A DNA stretch of 64,000 nt from Enterococcus plantarum. Its GTDB lineage: Bacteria; Bacillota; Bacilli; Lactobacillales; Enterococcaceae. Location of the stretch: NCBI RefSeq assembly GCF_001730295.1, contig NZ_MIKA01000012.1:124001-188000 (forward strand). The letters are read 5' to 3'. Shown here piece by piece: positions 8,817 through 17,212 of the stretch (the stretch's first letter is position 1; every line of letters starts with the position of its first letter). A program made the translations under genes and the position numbers. The notes beneath the pieces were generated by a model. The model had not been told where the DNA came from, did no database searches, and saw only the letters and a list, made by a program, of their open reading frames with translations.

Positions 8817-9958
8817 TAGATTTTGCCTCCTTCTTGACTTGTCGGATCTGATTTTCCAACTAATTCTTCCACAATCGCTACTTCTTTTTTATTTCCTGAA
8901 GCTTTCGCTAATAAGAAGCGAATCAAATAGCTGATTGCAACAAAGAAAATGATTGCAGCGATCACAACATCCACTAATTCGATGGGAACACCTGCGCGAA
9001 GCGGCATTCCTTGACCACCAAGTTTCAGCACACTGAAAAGAATCGCAGATAGGAATATTCCAATTGAACTTCCTGCTCCTAGTAAAGAAATCGCCATTCC
9101 ATCAAATCCAATACTCAATGAAGATCCTTGAACAAAGAAGTTGCCAAATGTGCCTAGTCCAAGAACGACACCGCCAAGACCAGCTAAAGTTCCTGAAATA
9201 ACCATTGACATCACGATTGTCCGTTTACTACTCATACCAGCATATTCAGAAGCAAATGGGTTCAACCCAACTGAACGAATTTCATAGCCCAAAGTCGTTT
9301 TCTTCATAAGGAACCATATTAAAACTAAGAAAATAAGCGCCATAAAAATCCCAATATTCAAACGTGACCCGCTACTCAATTCTTTTAGGAAACCTGTACG
9401 TAAGCTAGCATTTTCTCCAATTACTTTTGTAACCCCTTTATTCGTCATTAAATCTTTTGCCATCACATTATTAACAATGTGGGTACTTGTATAAAGAAAA
9501 ACATAATTCAACATGATCGTCACGATTACTTCACTTGTCCCAAAGAAAGCGCGTAGCAAACCCGGGATGGCAGCTGCCAAAGCGCCTGCTAAAGCGCCCG
9601 CGAGTACCGCCAACGGCAGAACAACCATTCGAGGGGCATCTGGCATAGCAAGTGCTACCCAAATACTTGTTACCCAACCGCACAAGGCTTGCCCTGAAAG
9701 ACCGATGTTAAAGAATCCTGCTGAATTTGCTACCGCAAATCCTAATGCTGTAAAAATCAAAGGCCCTGCTGTTACAAAAATTTCCCCGATACTTTTTGGA
9801 CTTTGAAACGCAGTCTGGAGCATCGCTTGGTATCCAGCAATCGGATTTTGACCTGAAATCAACATAATAATTGCACCGAGAATAAATCCCATCAATACTG
9901 ATAAAATAGGAACTAAAACATTCCGTAATGTTTCTGATCGATTATTCAACTGCCTCAC
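8816..9958 (-). CDS. nucleoside ABC transporter permease (NupP/NupB type)
   Basis: Second membrane subunit of the same importer. 380 aa with an N-terminal membrane helix, about nine or ten segments in total, the family blocks FFNIGLSGQALCG and VGLNPFASEYAGM, and a charged cytoplasmic tail. Its start overlaps the end of the ATPase gene by 17 bases and its stop overlaps the next permease start by one base. Together these overlaps show a tightly coupled ATPase-permease-permease unit. Confidence 0.92.
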   Translation of the reverse strand: MRQLNNRSETLRNVLVPILSVLMGFILGAIIMLISGQNPIAGYQAMLQTAFQSPKSIGEIFVTAGPLIFTALGFAVANSAGFFNIGLSGQALCGWVTSIWVALAMPDAPRMVVLPLAVLAGALAGALAAAIPGLLRAFFGTSEVIVTIMLNYVFLYTSTHIVNNVMAKDLMTNKGVTKVIGENASLRTGFLKELSSGSRLNIGIFMALIFLVLIWFLMKKTTLGYEIRSVGLNPFASEYAGMSSKRTIVMSMVISGTLAGLGGVVLGLGTFGNFFVQGSSLSIGFDGMAISLLGAGSSIGIFLSAILFSVLKLGGQGMPLRAGVPIELVDVVIAAIIFFVAISYLIRFLLAKASGNKKEVAIVEELVGKSDPTSQEGGKI

Positions 9959-11516
9959 CTGCCTTTTGACTTAATTCGGCTCTAGCTTCTTCTAATGAAT
10001 AACCAGCCATTAATAACCCTAATTCATTTTCGCTCGTTTCGTTTGGATCAACGATTCCGACGATTTTCCCTGCATGAATAACCGCAATACGATCGGAAAC
10101 ATTTAAAATTTCATCTAATTCAAAACTCACGACTAATACCGCTTTGTCTTTATCTCTTTGCTCAATCAAGCGTTTATGGATGTATTCGATCGCCCCAACA
10201 TCTAATCCACGAGTGGGTTGCGAAACAATCAATAAATCTGGATTACGATCGATTTCTCGAGCAATGATTGCTTTTTGTTGATTTCCTCCTGATAAGGCTT
10301 TGGCAGGAACCAATTCGTTTACTGTACGCACATCATATTCTTCAATCAATCTACGCGCATATGAATTGATCTGATTATAGTTCAAAACACCTGTATTACT
10401 TAATGGTTTTTTATAGTAGGTTTGTAATGCAATATTTTCAGCTAAGGTCATATCTAAAATCAAACCATACTTATGGCGGTCTTCTGGCACATGACCAACG
10501 CCTGCTTCTGTAATTGCACGAGGTTGTTTGTTTGTGATCGTCGTTCCTCGTAATTCAACTGATCCACTTTCTGCTTTACGTAGTCCAGTTAGAGCTTGAA
10601 TCAGTTCTGTTTGTCCATTTCCGTCGATTCCAGCGATACCAACCACTTCACCTGCTCGCACATCTAAACTAAGACTTTTAACAGCTTCTAATCCACGACT
10701 TTCTTTAACGACCAACTCTTTGATTGAAAGAACTACTTCTTTAGGATCAGCCACTTTCTTTTCTGTTTTAAAGGAGACAGAACGGCCAACCATCATATCT
10801 GCTAATTGTTGTGAAGAGACATCTTTGACATTTACCGTATCAATACTTTGGCCACGACGAATAACTGTACAACGATCTGCTACTTTTTTGATTTCGTCTA
10901 ATTTGTGGGTAATCAAGATGATTGATTTGCCTTCTTGAACAAGCCCACGCATGATTTCCATCAACTCATCAATCTCTTGAGGAGTCAAAACGGCTGTTGG
11001 CTCGTCAAAAATTAAAACATCTGCACCACGGTATAACGTTTTCAGAATTTCTACACGTTGTTGTGCACCAACCGAGATGTCACGAATATAGGCACTTGGA
11101 TCCACTGACAGACCATATTGTTCAGAAACTCGCTTGATTTCTGTCGTTGCTTTTTTGCGATCCAACACACCTGCATTCGTCGGTTCACTACCTAAAATGA
11201 TGTTTTCAGTTACAGTAAAGGCATCTACCAACATGAAATGTTGATGAACCATCCCGATTCCTAAACGATTTGCTGTAGTTGGTCCATTGATCGATACTTT
11301 TGAACCATTCATAAATATTTCACCTGATGTTGGTTCTAATAAACCAGATAAAATGTTCATTAAGGTAGATTTCCCAGCGCCGTTTTCCCCTAGCAAAGCA
11401 TGGATTTCTCCAGGCCGGACAGTTAAGTTGATATTATCATTAGCCTTAAAAGTCCCGAACTGCTTAGTGATATTGCGCATCTCAATTACATAGTTTTCCT
11501 GAGCCACATTTTTCAC
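9942..11516 (-). CDS. nucleoside ABC transporter ATP-binding protein, two ATPase domains
   Basis: A 524-aa fused double ATPase that powers the BMP-type importer. Domain 1: Walker A GENGAGKSTL, signature-like ISVGAQQRVEIL, Walker B VLIFDEPTAVL. Domain 2: a degenerate P-loop GIDGNGQTEL, signature LSGGNQQKAI, and SQPTRGLD where DEPT would be expected. An altered second site is normal for the sugar/nucleoside double-ATPase family. The ATG follows the usual spacing after an AAGTGAAAAA stretch without a strong Shine-Dalgarno. It lies 170 bases after the lipoprotein gene, with hairpins in between. Confidence 0.93.
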   Translation of the reverse strand: MKNVAQENYVIEMRNITKQFGTFKANDNINLTVRPGEIHALLGENGAGKSTLMNILSGLLEPTSGEIFMNGSKVSINGPTTANRLGIGMVHQHFMLVDAFTVTENIILGSEPTNAGVLDRKKATTEIKRVSEQYGLSVDPSAYIRDISVGAQQRVEILKTLYRGADVLIFDEPTAVLTPQEIDELMEIMRGLVQEGKSIILITHKLDEIKKVADRCTVIRRGQSIDTVNVKDVSSQQLADMMVGRSVSFKTEKKVADPKEVVLSIKELVVKESRGLEAVKSLSLDVRAGEVVGIAGIDGNGQTELIQALTGLRKAESGSVELRGTTITNKQPRAITEAGVGHVPEDRHKYGLILDMTLAENIALQTYYKKPLSNTGVLNYNQINSYARRLIEEYDVRTVNELVPAKALSGGNQQKAIIAREIDRNPDLLIVSQPTRGLDVGAIEYIHKRLIEQRDKDKAVLVVSFELDEILNVSDRIAVIHAGKIVGIVDPNETSENELGLLMAGYSLEEARAELSQKAGEAVE

Positions 11517-11590
11517 TTCCTAACAATTTAATCACTTGCATCATCTATTAATACGGTACTTCTTAAAAATAAAGTAGCTTTTAGGCACTT

Positions 11591-11677
11591 AAAGAAAGAA
11601 AATGAATGGTTGTATGATTCGTTTTCCTTCTTTAAAGGCTTAATAAAGTCTTAGCGCTGCTATTAACACAGCGCTAA
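11591..11677 (-). terminator. two hairpins between lipoprotein and ATPase genes
   Basis: Reading on the minus strand, a perfect 9-bp stem (TTAGCGCTG with its complement, 11651-11677) follows the lipoprotein stop, and a 17-bp purine/pyrimidine stem with two wobble pairs lies at 11591-11633. Such structures after the first gene of a binding-protein operon usually reduce downstream expression or protect the upstream message. The role here is inferred. Confidence 0.5.
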
Positions 11678-11687
11678 GCGTAGAAAT

Positions 11688-12785
11688 CTATTCTTTTACA
11701 TCTTTTGGTACTTCTGGAACAGTGATTTTTTCAGCGATGATTTCTTCTTTCGCTGTATCAACAGCTTTTTGTGCTTCGTCTGATAAGTAGCCTTTTGTCA
11801 AATCAACACCGCCATCTTTCAAACCGTAAACTAAGTGTTCGCCACCAGGGAATTTATCTTCTAATGCACGATTAGAGATATCTTGTACCGCAGCACCTAC
11901 ACCTTTAAGAGTTGATGTTAAAGTGAAGTTGTCTTCTTTACCGTCTTTTGTTTTGTATTTGCCTTCTTTATCTTGGTCGCTATCTACACCGATAACCCAA
12001 ACTTTTTCTTTTGAACCAGTTTCATTTAAGTCTTTTGCTTCTTGGAAAACACCTTGACCTGTACCGCCGGCAGCGTGATAAATAATATCAGCGCCTTTTT
12101 GGTACATAGAAGCAGCTAATGCTTTCCCTTTGGCAGGATCACCAAATGAAGCAGCGTATTCAACTTCAACTTTTATGTCTTTTTTCAATTCTTTTGCTGC
12201 ATCGTTTACACCTTGGTGGAAACCAGCTTCAAAACGGTCGATTACTGCGCCTTCTTCACCACCGATAAATCCTACAGTGTTTGTTTTTGTTGTGTGTGCT
12301 GCTGCCACGCCAGCTAAATATGCAGCTTCTTGGTCTTTAAATGTTGCAGATACTACATTATCTTTTCCTTCGATAACACTATCAACGATACCAAATTGTG
12401 TATCTGAATTTGCATCAGCTGCAGTACTGATAGAATCAGCTAGCAGATAGCCAATACCAAAGACTGTTTTAAATCCGTTAGAAACAGCTGTATCAATGTT
12501 TGTTACGTATTCTGAAGCATCATTTGATTGAATATAATCAAAGCCATTTGCTCCTTTTTTCAAATCATGTTCTTTCCCCCAAGCTTGTAACCCTTCCCAA
12601 GCTGATTGGTTGAACGAGCGATCATCTACACCACCGATATCAGTAACGATAACAACGCTGTGATCTGCGTCCCCACCTGCTGATTTTCCATCTGTTGAAT
12701 CTTTTTTACCCCCGCCACATGCCGCTAACGCAAGTGTTAATGCCAGTGCAGTCAAGCCAAAACCAAATAATTTTGCTTTTTTCAT
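11688..12785 (-). CDS. BMP-family nucleoside-binding lipoprotein
   Basis: Substrate-binding lipoprotein of the nucleoside ABC importer, tethered outside the membrane. The signal peptide ends in the lipobox LALAAC with the lipidated cysteine at residue 23, followed by a GGGKKDSTDGK linker. The mature part has the BMP (PnrA/TmpC) motifs VTDIGGVDDRSFNQSAWEG, DIIYHAAGGTGQGVF and WVIGVDSDQ. 365 aa is typical. AGGGGGC lies about 9 bases before the ATG. It is separated from cdd by a long tandem repeat array, so it probably has its own promoter or a long leader. Confidence 0.95.
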   Translation of the reverse strand: MKKAKLFGFGLTALALTLALAACGGGKKDSTDGKSAGGDADHSVVIVTDIGGVDDRSFNQSAWEGLQAWGKEHDLKKGANGFDYIQSNDASEYVTNIDTAVSNGFKTVFGIGYLLADSISTAADANSDTQFGIVDSVIEGKDNVVSATFKDQEAAYLAGVAAAHTTKTNTVGFIGGEEGAVIDRFEAGFHQGVNDAAKELKKDIKVEVEYAASFGDPAKGKALAASMYQKGADIIYHAAGGTGQGVFQEAKDLNETGSKEKVWVIGVDSDQDKEGKYKTKDGKEDNFTLTSTLKGVGAAVQDISNRALEDKFPGGEHLVYGLKDGGVDLTKGYLSDEAQKAVDTAKEEIIAEKITVPEVPKDVKE

Positions 12786-12852
12786 CTCTGTAAAGCCCCC
12801 TAAAATAGTTTTATATTTTCAACAGCCGGATGACTGAATGAAACAAGATAAT

Positions 12853-13193
12853 AATGAAACAACTCTCTCTTCGTTCGTCTTGTACTTTTCAACATCAAAT
12901 CACTTTGTTCTTTGTGTTTCCAAGCAATGAAACAACTCTCTCTTCGTTCGTCTTGTACTTTTCAACATCAAATCACTTTGTTCTTTGTGTTTCCAAGCAA
13001 TGAAACAACTCTCTCTTCGTTCGTCTTGTACTTTTCAACATCAAATCACTTTGTTCTTTGTGTTTCCAAGCAATGAAACAACTCTCTCTTCGTTCGTCTT
13101 GTACTTTTCAACATCAAATCACTTTGTTCTTTGTGTTTCCAAGCAATGAAACAACTCTCTCTTCGTTCGTCTTGTACTTTTCAACTTCAAAAT
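12853..13193. repeat. 73-bp tandem repeat array upstream of the lipoprotein gene
   Basis: Four complete, essentially identical 73-bp units begin at 12853, 12926, 12999 and 13072, with a fifth partial unit from 13145 to about 13190. Each unit runs AATGAAACAACTCTCTCTTC, then a CTTGTACTTTTCAACATCAA block, then GTTCTTTGTGTTTCCAAGC. There are no variable spacers. 73 is not a multiple of three and no frame stays open, so it is not coding. Each unit contains a small inverted repeat (TGTTTC/GAAACA across the unit junction). Confidence 0.95.
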
Positions 13194-13365
13194 AACGAAT
13201 GGAAGCAACGTTCCTTTCAGTCACCTTGTACCAATCAACATCAACTCAAAATTTCGTTGTGTTTCTTGGCATGTTTCTAAGCAAAGTGGAATGAACCGCT
13301 CAGACCTCGAACAACCAAAGTAGGTGCCTTTTTACATCAACTCTTTTCATTCGTTGTGTAGCAAA
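13194..13365. repeat. two degenerate flanking units of the 73-bp array
   Basis: Sequence from 13194 to 13270 keeps the order GGAAGCAACG...CACCTTGTACCAATCAACATCAACT...TTTCGTTGTGTTTCTTGGCA, and 13281-13365 keeps a weaker version (GGAATGAACCGCTC...TACATCAACTC...TTCGTTGTGTAGCAAAGC). These look like diverged copies of the 73-bp unit on the cdd side, so the array is older than its identical core. Confidence 0.65.
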
Positions 13366-13410
13366 GCAATTTGTCTATTTGTTGAGAGGTTTGGTTCATG
13401 TAGCTAGATC

Positions 13411-13806
13411 TTATAAGTCTTTTTCCGTAAATGCATAAGGCAGTAGCTCGCCCACGGTCATTTCCTTAGACACGCCATGTTCACCAACTAATGTGACCGG
13501 CATTTCAGGCGTACAAAATTCAGCCATCACTTGACGGCATGCACCGCACGGAGAAATCGGTTCAGGTGTATTTCCTGCAATCACTAAATGTTGAAACTCT
13601 CGTTCCCCTTCTGAAACAGCCTTGAAGATCGCTGTCCGCTCAGCACAATTCGTCAATCCATATGAAGCATTTTCGATATTGACTCCTTGGTACGTTTTTC
13701 CTTCTTTGGTAACAAGGCACGCACCCACTGGAAAGTGTGAGTAAGGCACGTATGCTTTTGTTAACGCATCATCCGCAATAGCTAACCATTCTTGTTTTGC
13801 TGTCAT
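13411..13806 (-). CDS. cdd: cytidine deaminase
   Basis: Zinc-dependent deamination of cytidine and deoxycytidine to (deoxy)uridine, feeding Pdp. The 131-aa protein is the short homotetrameric form. Zinc ligands are visible as Cys54 in NCAERT (with the proton-shuttle Glu56) and Cys87/Cys90 in PCGACRQ; NIENASYG is the substrate motif. It follows deoC by 24 bases in the same operon. The 73-bp repeat array starts shortly after its stop. Confidence 0.97.
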   Translation of the reverse strand: MTAKQEWLAIADDALTKAYVPYSHFPVGACLVTKEGKTYQGVNIENASYGLTNCAERTAIFKAVSEGEREFQHLVIAGNTPEPISPCGACRQVMAEFCTPEMPVTLVGEHGVSKEMTVGELLPYAFTEKDL

Positions 13807-13830
13807 TTGTCCGCCACTTTCTTCTTTAAA

Positions 13831-14493
13831 TTAATAGCCTGTTCCTGTAGCGCCTTCCATGATTGCAACACCAGCACTTGTTCCGATACGTGTAGCCCCA
13901 GCTTCGATCATAGCGCGTGCTTCAGCTTCATTATGGATACCACCTGAAGCTTTCACACCCATATCAGGTCCGACGGTCTCACGCATCAATTTAACATCTG
14001 CGATAGTTGCTCCACCTGTTGAAAAACCAGTTGATGTTTTAACAAAATCGGCACCTGCTTCTTTGGCAAGCGTACACACTTTGATCTTTTCTTCATCTGT
14101 GAGTAATGCCGTCTCGATGATGACTTTAACTAAAGCTTTACCTTTAGCCGCATCAACAACTGCTTGAATATCTTTTGATACTTTTTTGTATTGCTTCGAT
14201 TTCAATGCCCCGACATTGATGACCATATCCACTTCTGTTGCACCATTGTTGATCGCATCTGTTGCTTCATACGCTTTGACTTCTGATGTATTGGCACCTA
14301 AAGGAAACCCAATTACCGTACACACATCAACAGAAGTTCCTGCTAAGCGTTCTTTGGCCAAAGCAACCCAGCACGGATTAATACAAACCGAGAAGAATTC
14401 GTGTTTTTTCGCTTCTTCAATAATTCGTAAAACATCCTCTTCATTTGCATCTGCTTTTAAAATAGTGTGGTCAATCATTTGATTTAATTCCAT
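13831..14493 (-). CDS. deoC: deoxyribose-phosphate aldolase
   Basis: Cleaves deoxyribose 5-phosphate to glyceraldehyde 3-phosphate and acetaldehyde, the last step of deoxynucleoside use as carbon. A 220-aa TIM-barrel protein with [10 protein letters not shown] at the start, the catalytic aspartate in EVDMVINVG, the Schiff-base lysine at 152 in DFVKTSTGF, and the functionally important C-terminal tyrosine. AAGGAAG precedes the ATG. It lies between pdp (17 bases upstream) and cdd. Confidence 0.97.
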   Translation of the reverse strand: MELNQMIDHTILKADANEEDVLRIIEEAKKHEFFSVCINPCWVALAKERLAGTSVDVCTVIGFPLGANTSEVKAYEATDAINNGATEVDMVINVGALKSKQYKKVSKDIQAVVDAAKGKALVKVIIETALLTDEEKIKVCTLAKEAGADFVKTSTGFSTGGATIADVKLMRETVGPDMGVKASGGIHNEAEARAMIEAGATRIGTSAGVAIMEGATGTGY

Positions 14494-14510
14494 TATTTTT
14501 TACACTTCCT

Positions 14511-15812
14511 TTATGCTGTTATTATATCATGGATCAGCTCAGGTTCAGTGCCAGAACTGCCGATTTCGATATTTTTATATAAAAGTTCTTTTACGTTCTC
14601 GATTGATTCTGAATTGGAATAAATAGTTAGCAGTGACTCGCCGGTCTTAACAGGCATACCAACTTTTTTATGAAGTTTAATCCCCACTGCGTGGTCGACC
14701 GAATCTTCTTTCGTTGCACGTCCTGCACCTAAAAGCATCGCGGCGATACCAATTTCATTGGCAACGATTTTTTGTACGACTCCTGCTGTTTTTGCTGGTA
14801 ATTCTATGTGATATTTAGCCGTTAATAACCGCTCTGGAGCCTCGATGATACTCTCTTCTCCACCTTGATTACGGATCATTTCGCGGAATTTATCCAGCGC
14901 TTTGCCAGATTCCAACGCTTCTTTTAGCATTGCTCGTGCTTCATCTAATGTATCTGCTTTTTTAGCTAAAACAACCATTTGACTTCCTAATATATAGCAC
15001 ATTTCCATTAAATCTTCTGGTCCTTTACCGCGAAGCGTCTCAATCGCTTCAACAACTTCTAAACTATTGCCGATTGCTTCGCCTAGTGGTTGAGACATAT
15101 CTGAGATGACTGCCATTGTTTGACGGTTGGCTAAGTGCCCGATCCGAACCATTGTTTCAGCTAAGCGACGTGCTTCATCAATATTTTTCATGAACGCACC
15201 TTCACCTGTTGTTACATCCAGCACGATTGCATCGGCACCTGCTGCAATTTTTTTACTCATAATCGAACTTGCAATCAACGGTATCGAATTAACGGTGGCT
15301 GTAACGTCCCGCAACGCATATAATTTTTTATCGGCTGGTGCTAAATCGCCAGACTGACCAATGACTGCTACATGGCTTTCATTTACCAAACGAATAAAAT
15401 CTTCATCTGGTATTTCCACATGAAATCCAGGAATTGCTTCTAATTTATCCAACGTACCACCGGTATACCCAAGTCCTCTACCAGACATTTTTGCTACACT
15501 AACACCCACACTTGCAACAAGAGGTGCTAAAATCAAGGTCGTTGTATCACCGACACCACCAGTAGAATGTTTATCTACTTTGATTCCTTGAATCGATGAA
15601 AGATCGATCATCTCGCCTGAATTAGCCATTGCCAATGTCAGGGTGGTAATCTCTTCGTCCGTCATATCTTTATAGAAGACAGTCATTAAAAATGCGCTCA
15701 TCTGATAATCTGGAATATCCCCTTTGGTATAGCCAGACACAATGAATTGAATCTCTTCATCTGTTAAGGCCTGTCCATCACGTTTTTTCTCGATCAAATC
15801 TACCATTCTCAT
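14511..15812 (-). CDS. pdp: pyrimidine-nucleoside phosphorylase
   Basis: Phosphorolysis of uridine, deoxyuridine and thymidine to base plus pentose 1-phosphate. The 433-aa protein has the family phosphate-binding motif [14 protein letters not shown], the signature [16 protein letters not shown], and the C-terminal [14 protein letters not shown] block of the thymidine phosphorylase/AnPRT fold. The frame remains open to 15863, but GGAGG at 15820-15824 sets the start at the ATG at 15812 ([13 protein letters not shown]). It heads the metabolic part of the deo operon behind its own promoter and operator. Confidence 0.96.
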   Translation of the reverse strand: MRMVDLIEKKRDGQALTDEEIQFIVSGYTKGDIPDYQMSAFLMTVFYKDMTDEEITTLTLAMANSGEMIDLSSIQGIKVDKHSTGGVGDTTTLILAPLVASVGVSVAKMSGRGLGYTGGTLDKLEAIPGFHVEIPDEDFIRLVNESHVAVIGQSGDLAPADKKLYALRDVTATVNSIPLIASSIMSKKIAAGADAIVLDVTTGEGAFMKNIDEARRLAETMVRIGHLANRQTMAVISDMSQPLGEAIGNSLEVVEAIETLRGKGPEDLMEMCYILGSQMVVLAKKADTLDEARAMLKEALESGKALDKFREMIRNQGGEESIIEAPERLLTAKYHIELPAKTAGVVQKIVANEIGIAAMLLGAGRATKEDSVDHAVGIKLHKKVGMPVKTGESLLTIYSNSESIENVKELLYKNIEIGSSGTEPELIHDIITA

Positions 15813-15845
15813 GCTTTTTTCCTCCGAATCAATCCCCAAGGATGT

Positions 15846-15874
15846 ATTATACACTAAAATCATTCAGGTTAAAA
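15846..15874 (-). promoter_or_regulatory. pdp-deoC-cdd promoter
   Basis: On the minus strand a perfect TATAAT (15846-15851) has a 17-base spacer to a poor -35 (TTTTAA, 15869-15874). It lies about 35 bases before the pdp start. The weak -35 and adjoining palindromes suggest a controlled promoter. Confidence 0.6.
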
Positions 15875-15878
15875 CCTT

Positions 15879-15898
15879 TTAGTAAAACAGTTTACTAA
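15879..15898. promoter_or_regulatory. 20-bp palindromic operator upstream of pdp
   Basis: TTAGTAAA-ACAG-TTTACTAA has perfect 8-bp arms. It sits immediately upstream of the pdp -35 region and directly downstream of the LacI-type regulator gene. A LacI-family dimer would fit this size and symmetry; binding is inferred. Confidence 0.6.
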
Positions 15899-15910
15899 CG
15901 CTTACATAAA

Positions 15911-15925
15911 ATGTAACCGCTTATA
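15911..15925. promoter_or_regulatory. cre-like box upstream of pdp
   Basis: ATGTAACCGCTTATA matches the CcpA consensus WTGNAANCGNWNNCW at all but one fixed position. It lies next to the palindromic operator between the regulator gene and pdp, suggesting catabolite control of deoxynucleoside use. Confidence 0.45.
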
Positions 15926-15934
15926 AAACGAACA

Positions 15935-16963
15935 TTAAATCAAATCACTCTGATTGTCAATCGATTTCGTACTATTTCTTAAAATAAATGTTGTATCGAA
16001 AATTTTATTCGGAATTTTTTTCTCAGGATCGTTGATTGACTCGACCAAAAATTGTGCTGCATAAAAGCCGATATCAAAACTGGGTTGATAAACAGTTGTT
16101 AGTCCTGGTACCAAATATTCTGAAATCTCCAATCCATCAAATCCAATAACAGAAATATCATCAGGAATTTTCTTGCCGGACTCTTCAATTGCCTGATACG
16201 CTCCCATTGCCATTTCATCATTTCCACAAAAAATAGCTGTAATCGCAGAATTTTTTAATACACCTTTCGCTGCCGTATAACCACCACCCAAATTCAAATC
16301 TCCGCTACTCATATATTCTTCCCTTACTGGGATTCCATGATCTTTTAAAGCATGCTGATATGCAGTCACTCTTTCCGTCAATTGATAGTAACCATCATTT
16401 TCTTTTAGCATAGCAATATGTTTATGACCTTGTTGGATCAGCGACAAAACCGCTTGATATGCCCCTTCATATTCTTTCACGATCAAGCGACCACTTTCTC
16501 TTGGATTGATGCCTCGATCGACAAGAATCACAGGAACTTTTCGTTTACTTTTATTACGTAAAATATGAGTAGCAGGTAAAATGTGAGGGGTTGCAAAAAT
16601 AATCCCATCCACAGAGCGATGAACAAGTTCTGTAACGTACTGTTTTGCTTTCTCCTCATCGTGTTTCGAATTACATAATAAAATCATATAACCTAATGAA
16701 TTTAGGTACGTTTCAACTCCCTCAATTACTTTTGCAAAGAAAAAATCGGTCACATCAGGTACAACCATGCCAATTGTTTTTGAGTGACGCGTAATGAGGT
16801 TTGAGGCAAAATAATCTGGCTTGTAATCATATTTTTCTACTACAGCTAATACTTTATTTCTCGTTTTTTCACTGAAGCGGCTGCCTTTGTTATTGATGAT
16901 TTGGGATACTGTTGTGACAGAGACACCCGCCATATCTGCAATTTCTTTAATAGTCAACTTCAT
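15935..16963 (-). CDS. LacI-family transcriptional regulator of nucleoside/ribose genes
   Basis: A 342-aa repressor-type protein. The N-terminal LacI helix-turn-helix is clear (TIKEIADMAGVSVTTVSQII with the hinge region near residues 45-60), followed by a periplasmic-binding-like ligand domain (TIGMVVPDVTDFFF, VILVDRG, CGNDEMAMGAYQ, VIGFDGLEISEYLVPGLTTV) most like ribose/purine-type members. The frame opens at 17014, but GGGAG is spaced for the ATG at 16963. It is transcribed into pdp and is divergent from add, so control of the deo genes is the natural role; the effector is not identifiable from sequence. Confidence 0.9.
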   Translation of the reverse strand: MKLTIKEIADMAGVSVTTVSQIINNKGSRFSEKTRNKVLAVVEKYDYKPDYFASNLITRHSKTIGMVVPDVTDFFFAKVIEGVETYLNSLGYMILLCNSKHDEEKAKQYVTELVHRSVDGIIFATPHILPATHILRNKSKRKVPVILVDRGINPRESGRLIVKEYEGAYQAVLSLIQQGHKHIAMLKENDGYYQLTERVTAYQHALKDHGIPVREEYMSSGDLNLGGGYTAAKGVLKNSAITAIFCGNDEMAMGAYQAIEESGKKIPDDISVIGFDGLEISEYLVPGLTTVYQPSFDIGFYAAQFLVESINDPEKKIPNKIFDTTFILRNSTKSIDNQSDLI

Positions 16964-16999
16964 TTTTATTCTCCCTTTATTGTCAAGATCTACCAACCA

Positions 17000-17014
17000 T
17001 GTCAACGTTTTCAA
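17000..17014. promoter_or_regulatory. perfect cre box in the LacI-regulator leader
   Basis: TTGAAAACGTTGACA (minus strand) agrees with the CcpA consensus WTGNAANCGNWNNCW at every position. It lies downstream of the regulator's promoter and about 35 bases before its start codon, a typical roadblock position. Confidence 0.7.
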
Positions 17015-17044
17015 AATACGTATCGAATGATTCTAGTTTATCAG

Positions 17045-17073
17045 AATTTATTAGAATAAAATAGTTTAAGCAA
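17045..17073 (-). promoter_or_regulatory. promoter of the LacI-type regulator
   Basis: Minus-strand TTGCTT (17068-17073), 17-base spacer, TAAATT (17045-17050). It is moderately good, and places the perfect cre box inside the early transcript. Confidence 0.45.
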
Positions 17074-17129
17074 AAAGTTTAGCACAAAAACAGCCTAATT
17101 TTATTTCCCACGGTTTAGTTAGCCTCAAT

Positions 17130-17164
17130 TTGACAGAGCTCGCGTGGCATGTTAAAGTCTTCAA
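17130..17164 (+). promoter_or_regulatory. add promoter overlapped by a near-cre site
   Basis: TTGACA (17130-17135), a 17-base spacer and TAAAGT (17153-17158) form the likely add promoter. A 15-base site at 17150-17164 matches the cre consensus with one mismatch and covers the -10. The neighbouring sequence (TTCAAAATACTTATCGA) repeats the one at the divergent cre box (TTCAAAATACGTATCGA). Confidence 0.55.
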
Positions 17165-17212
17165 AATACTTATCGACGAGACGAATAGTACTAAAAGAAA
17201 AGAGAGGATGAT

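Noticed and set aside
12853-13190. Regular repeats that could suggest a CRISPR array
   Set aside because: Units are contiguous and identical over 73 bp with no variable spacers, and no cas genes occur; this is a plain tandem repeat.
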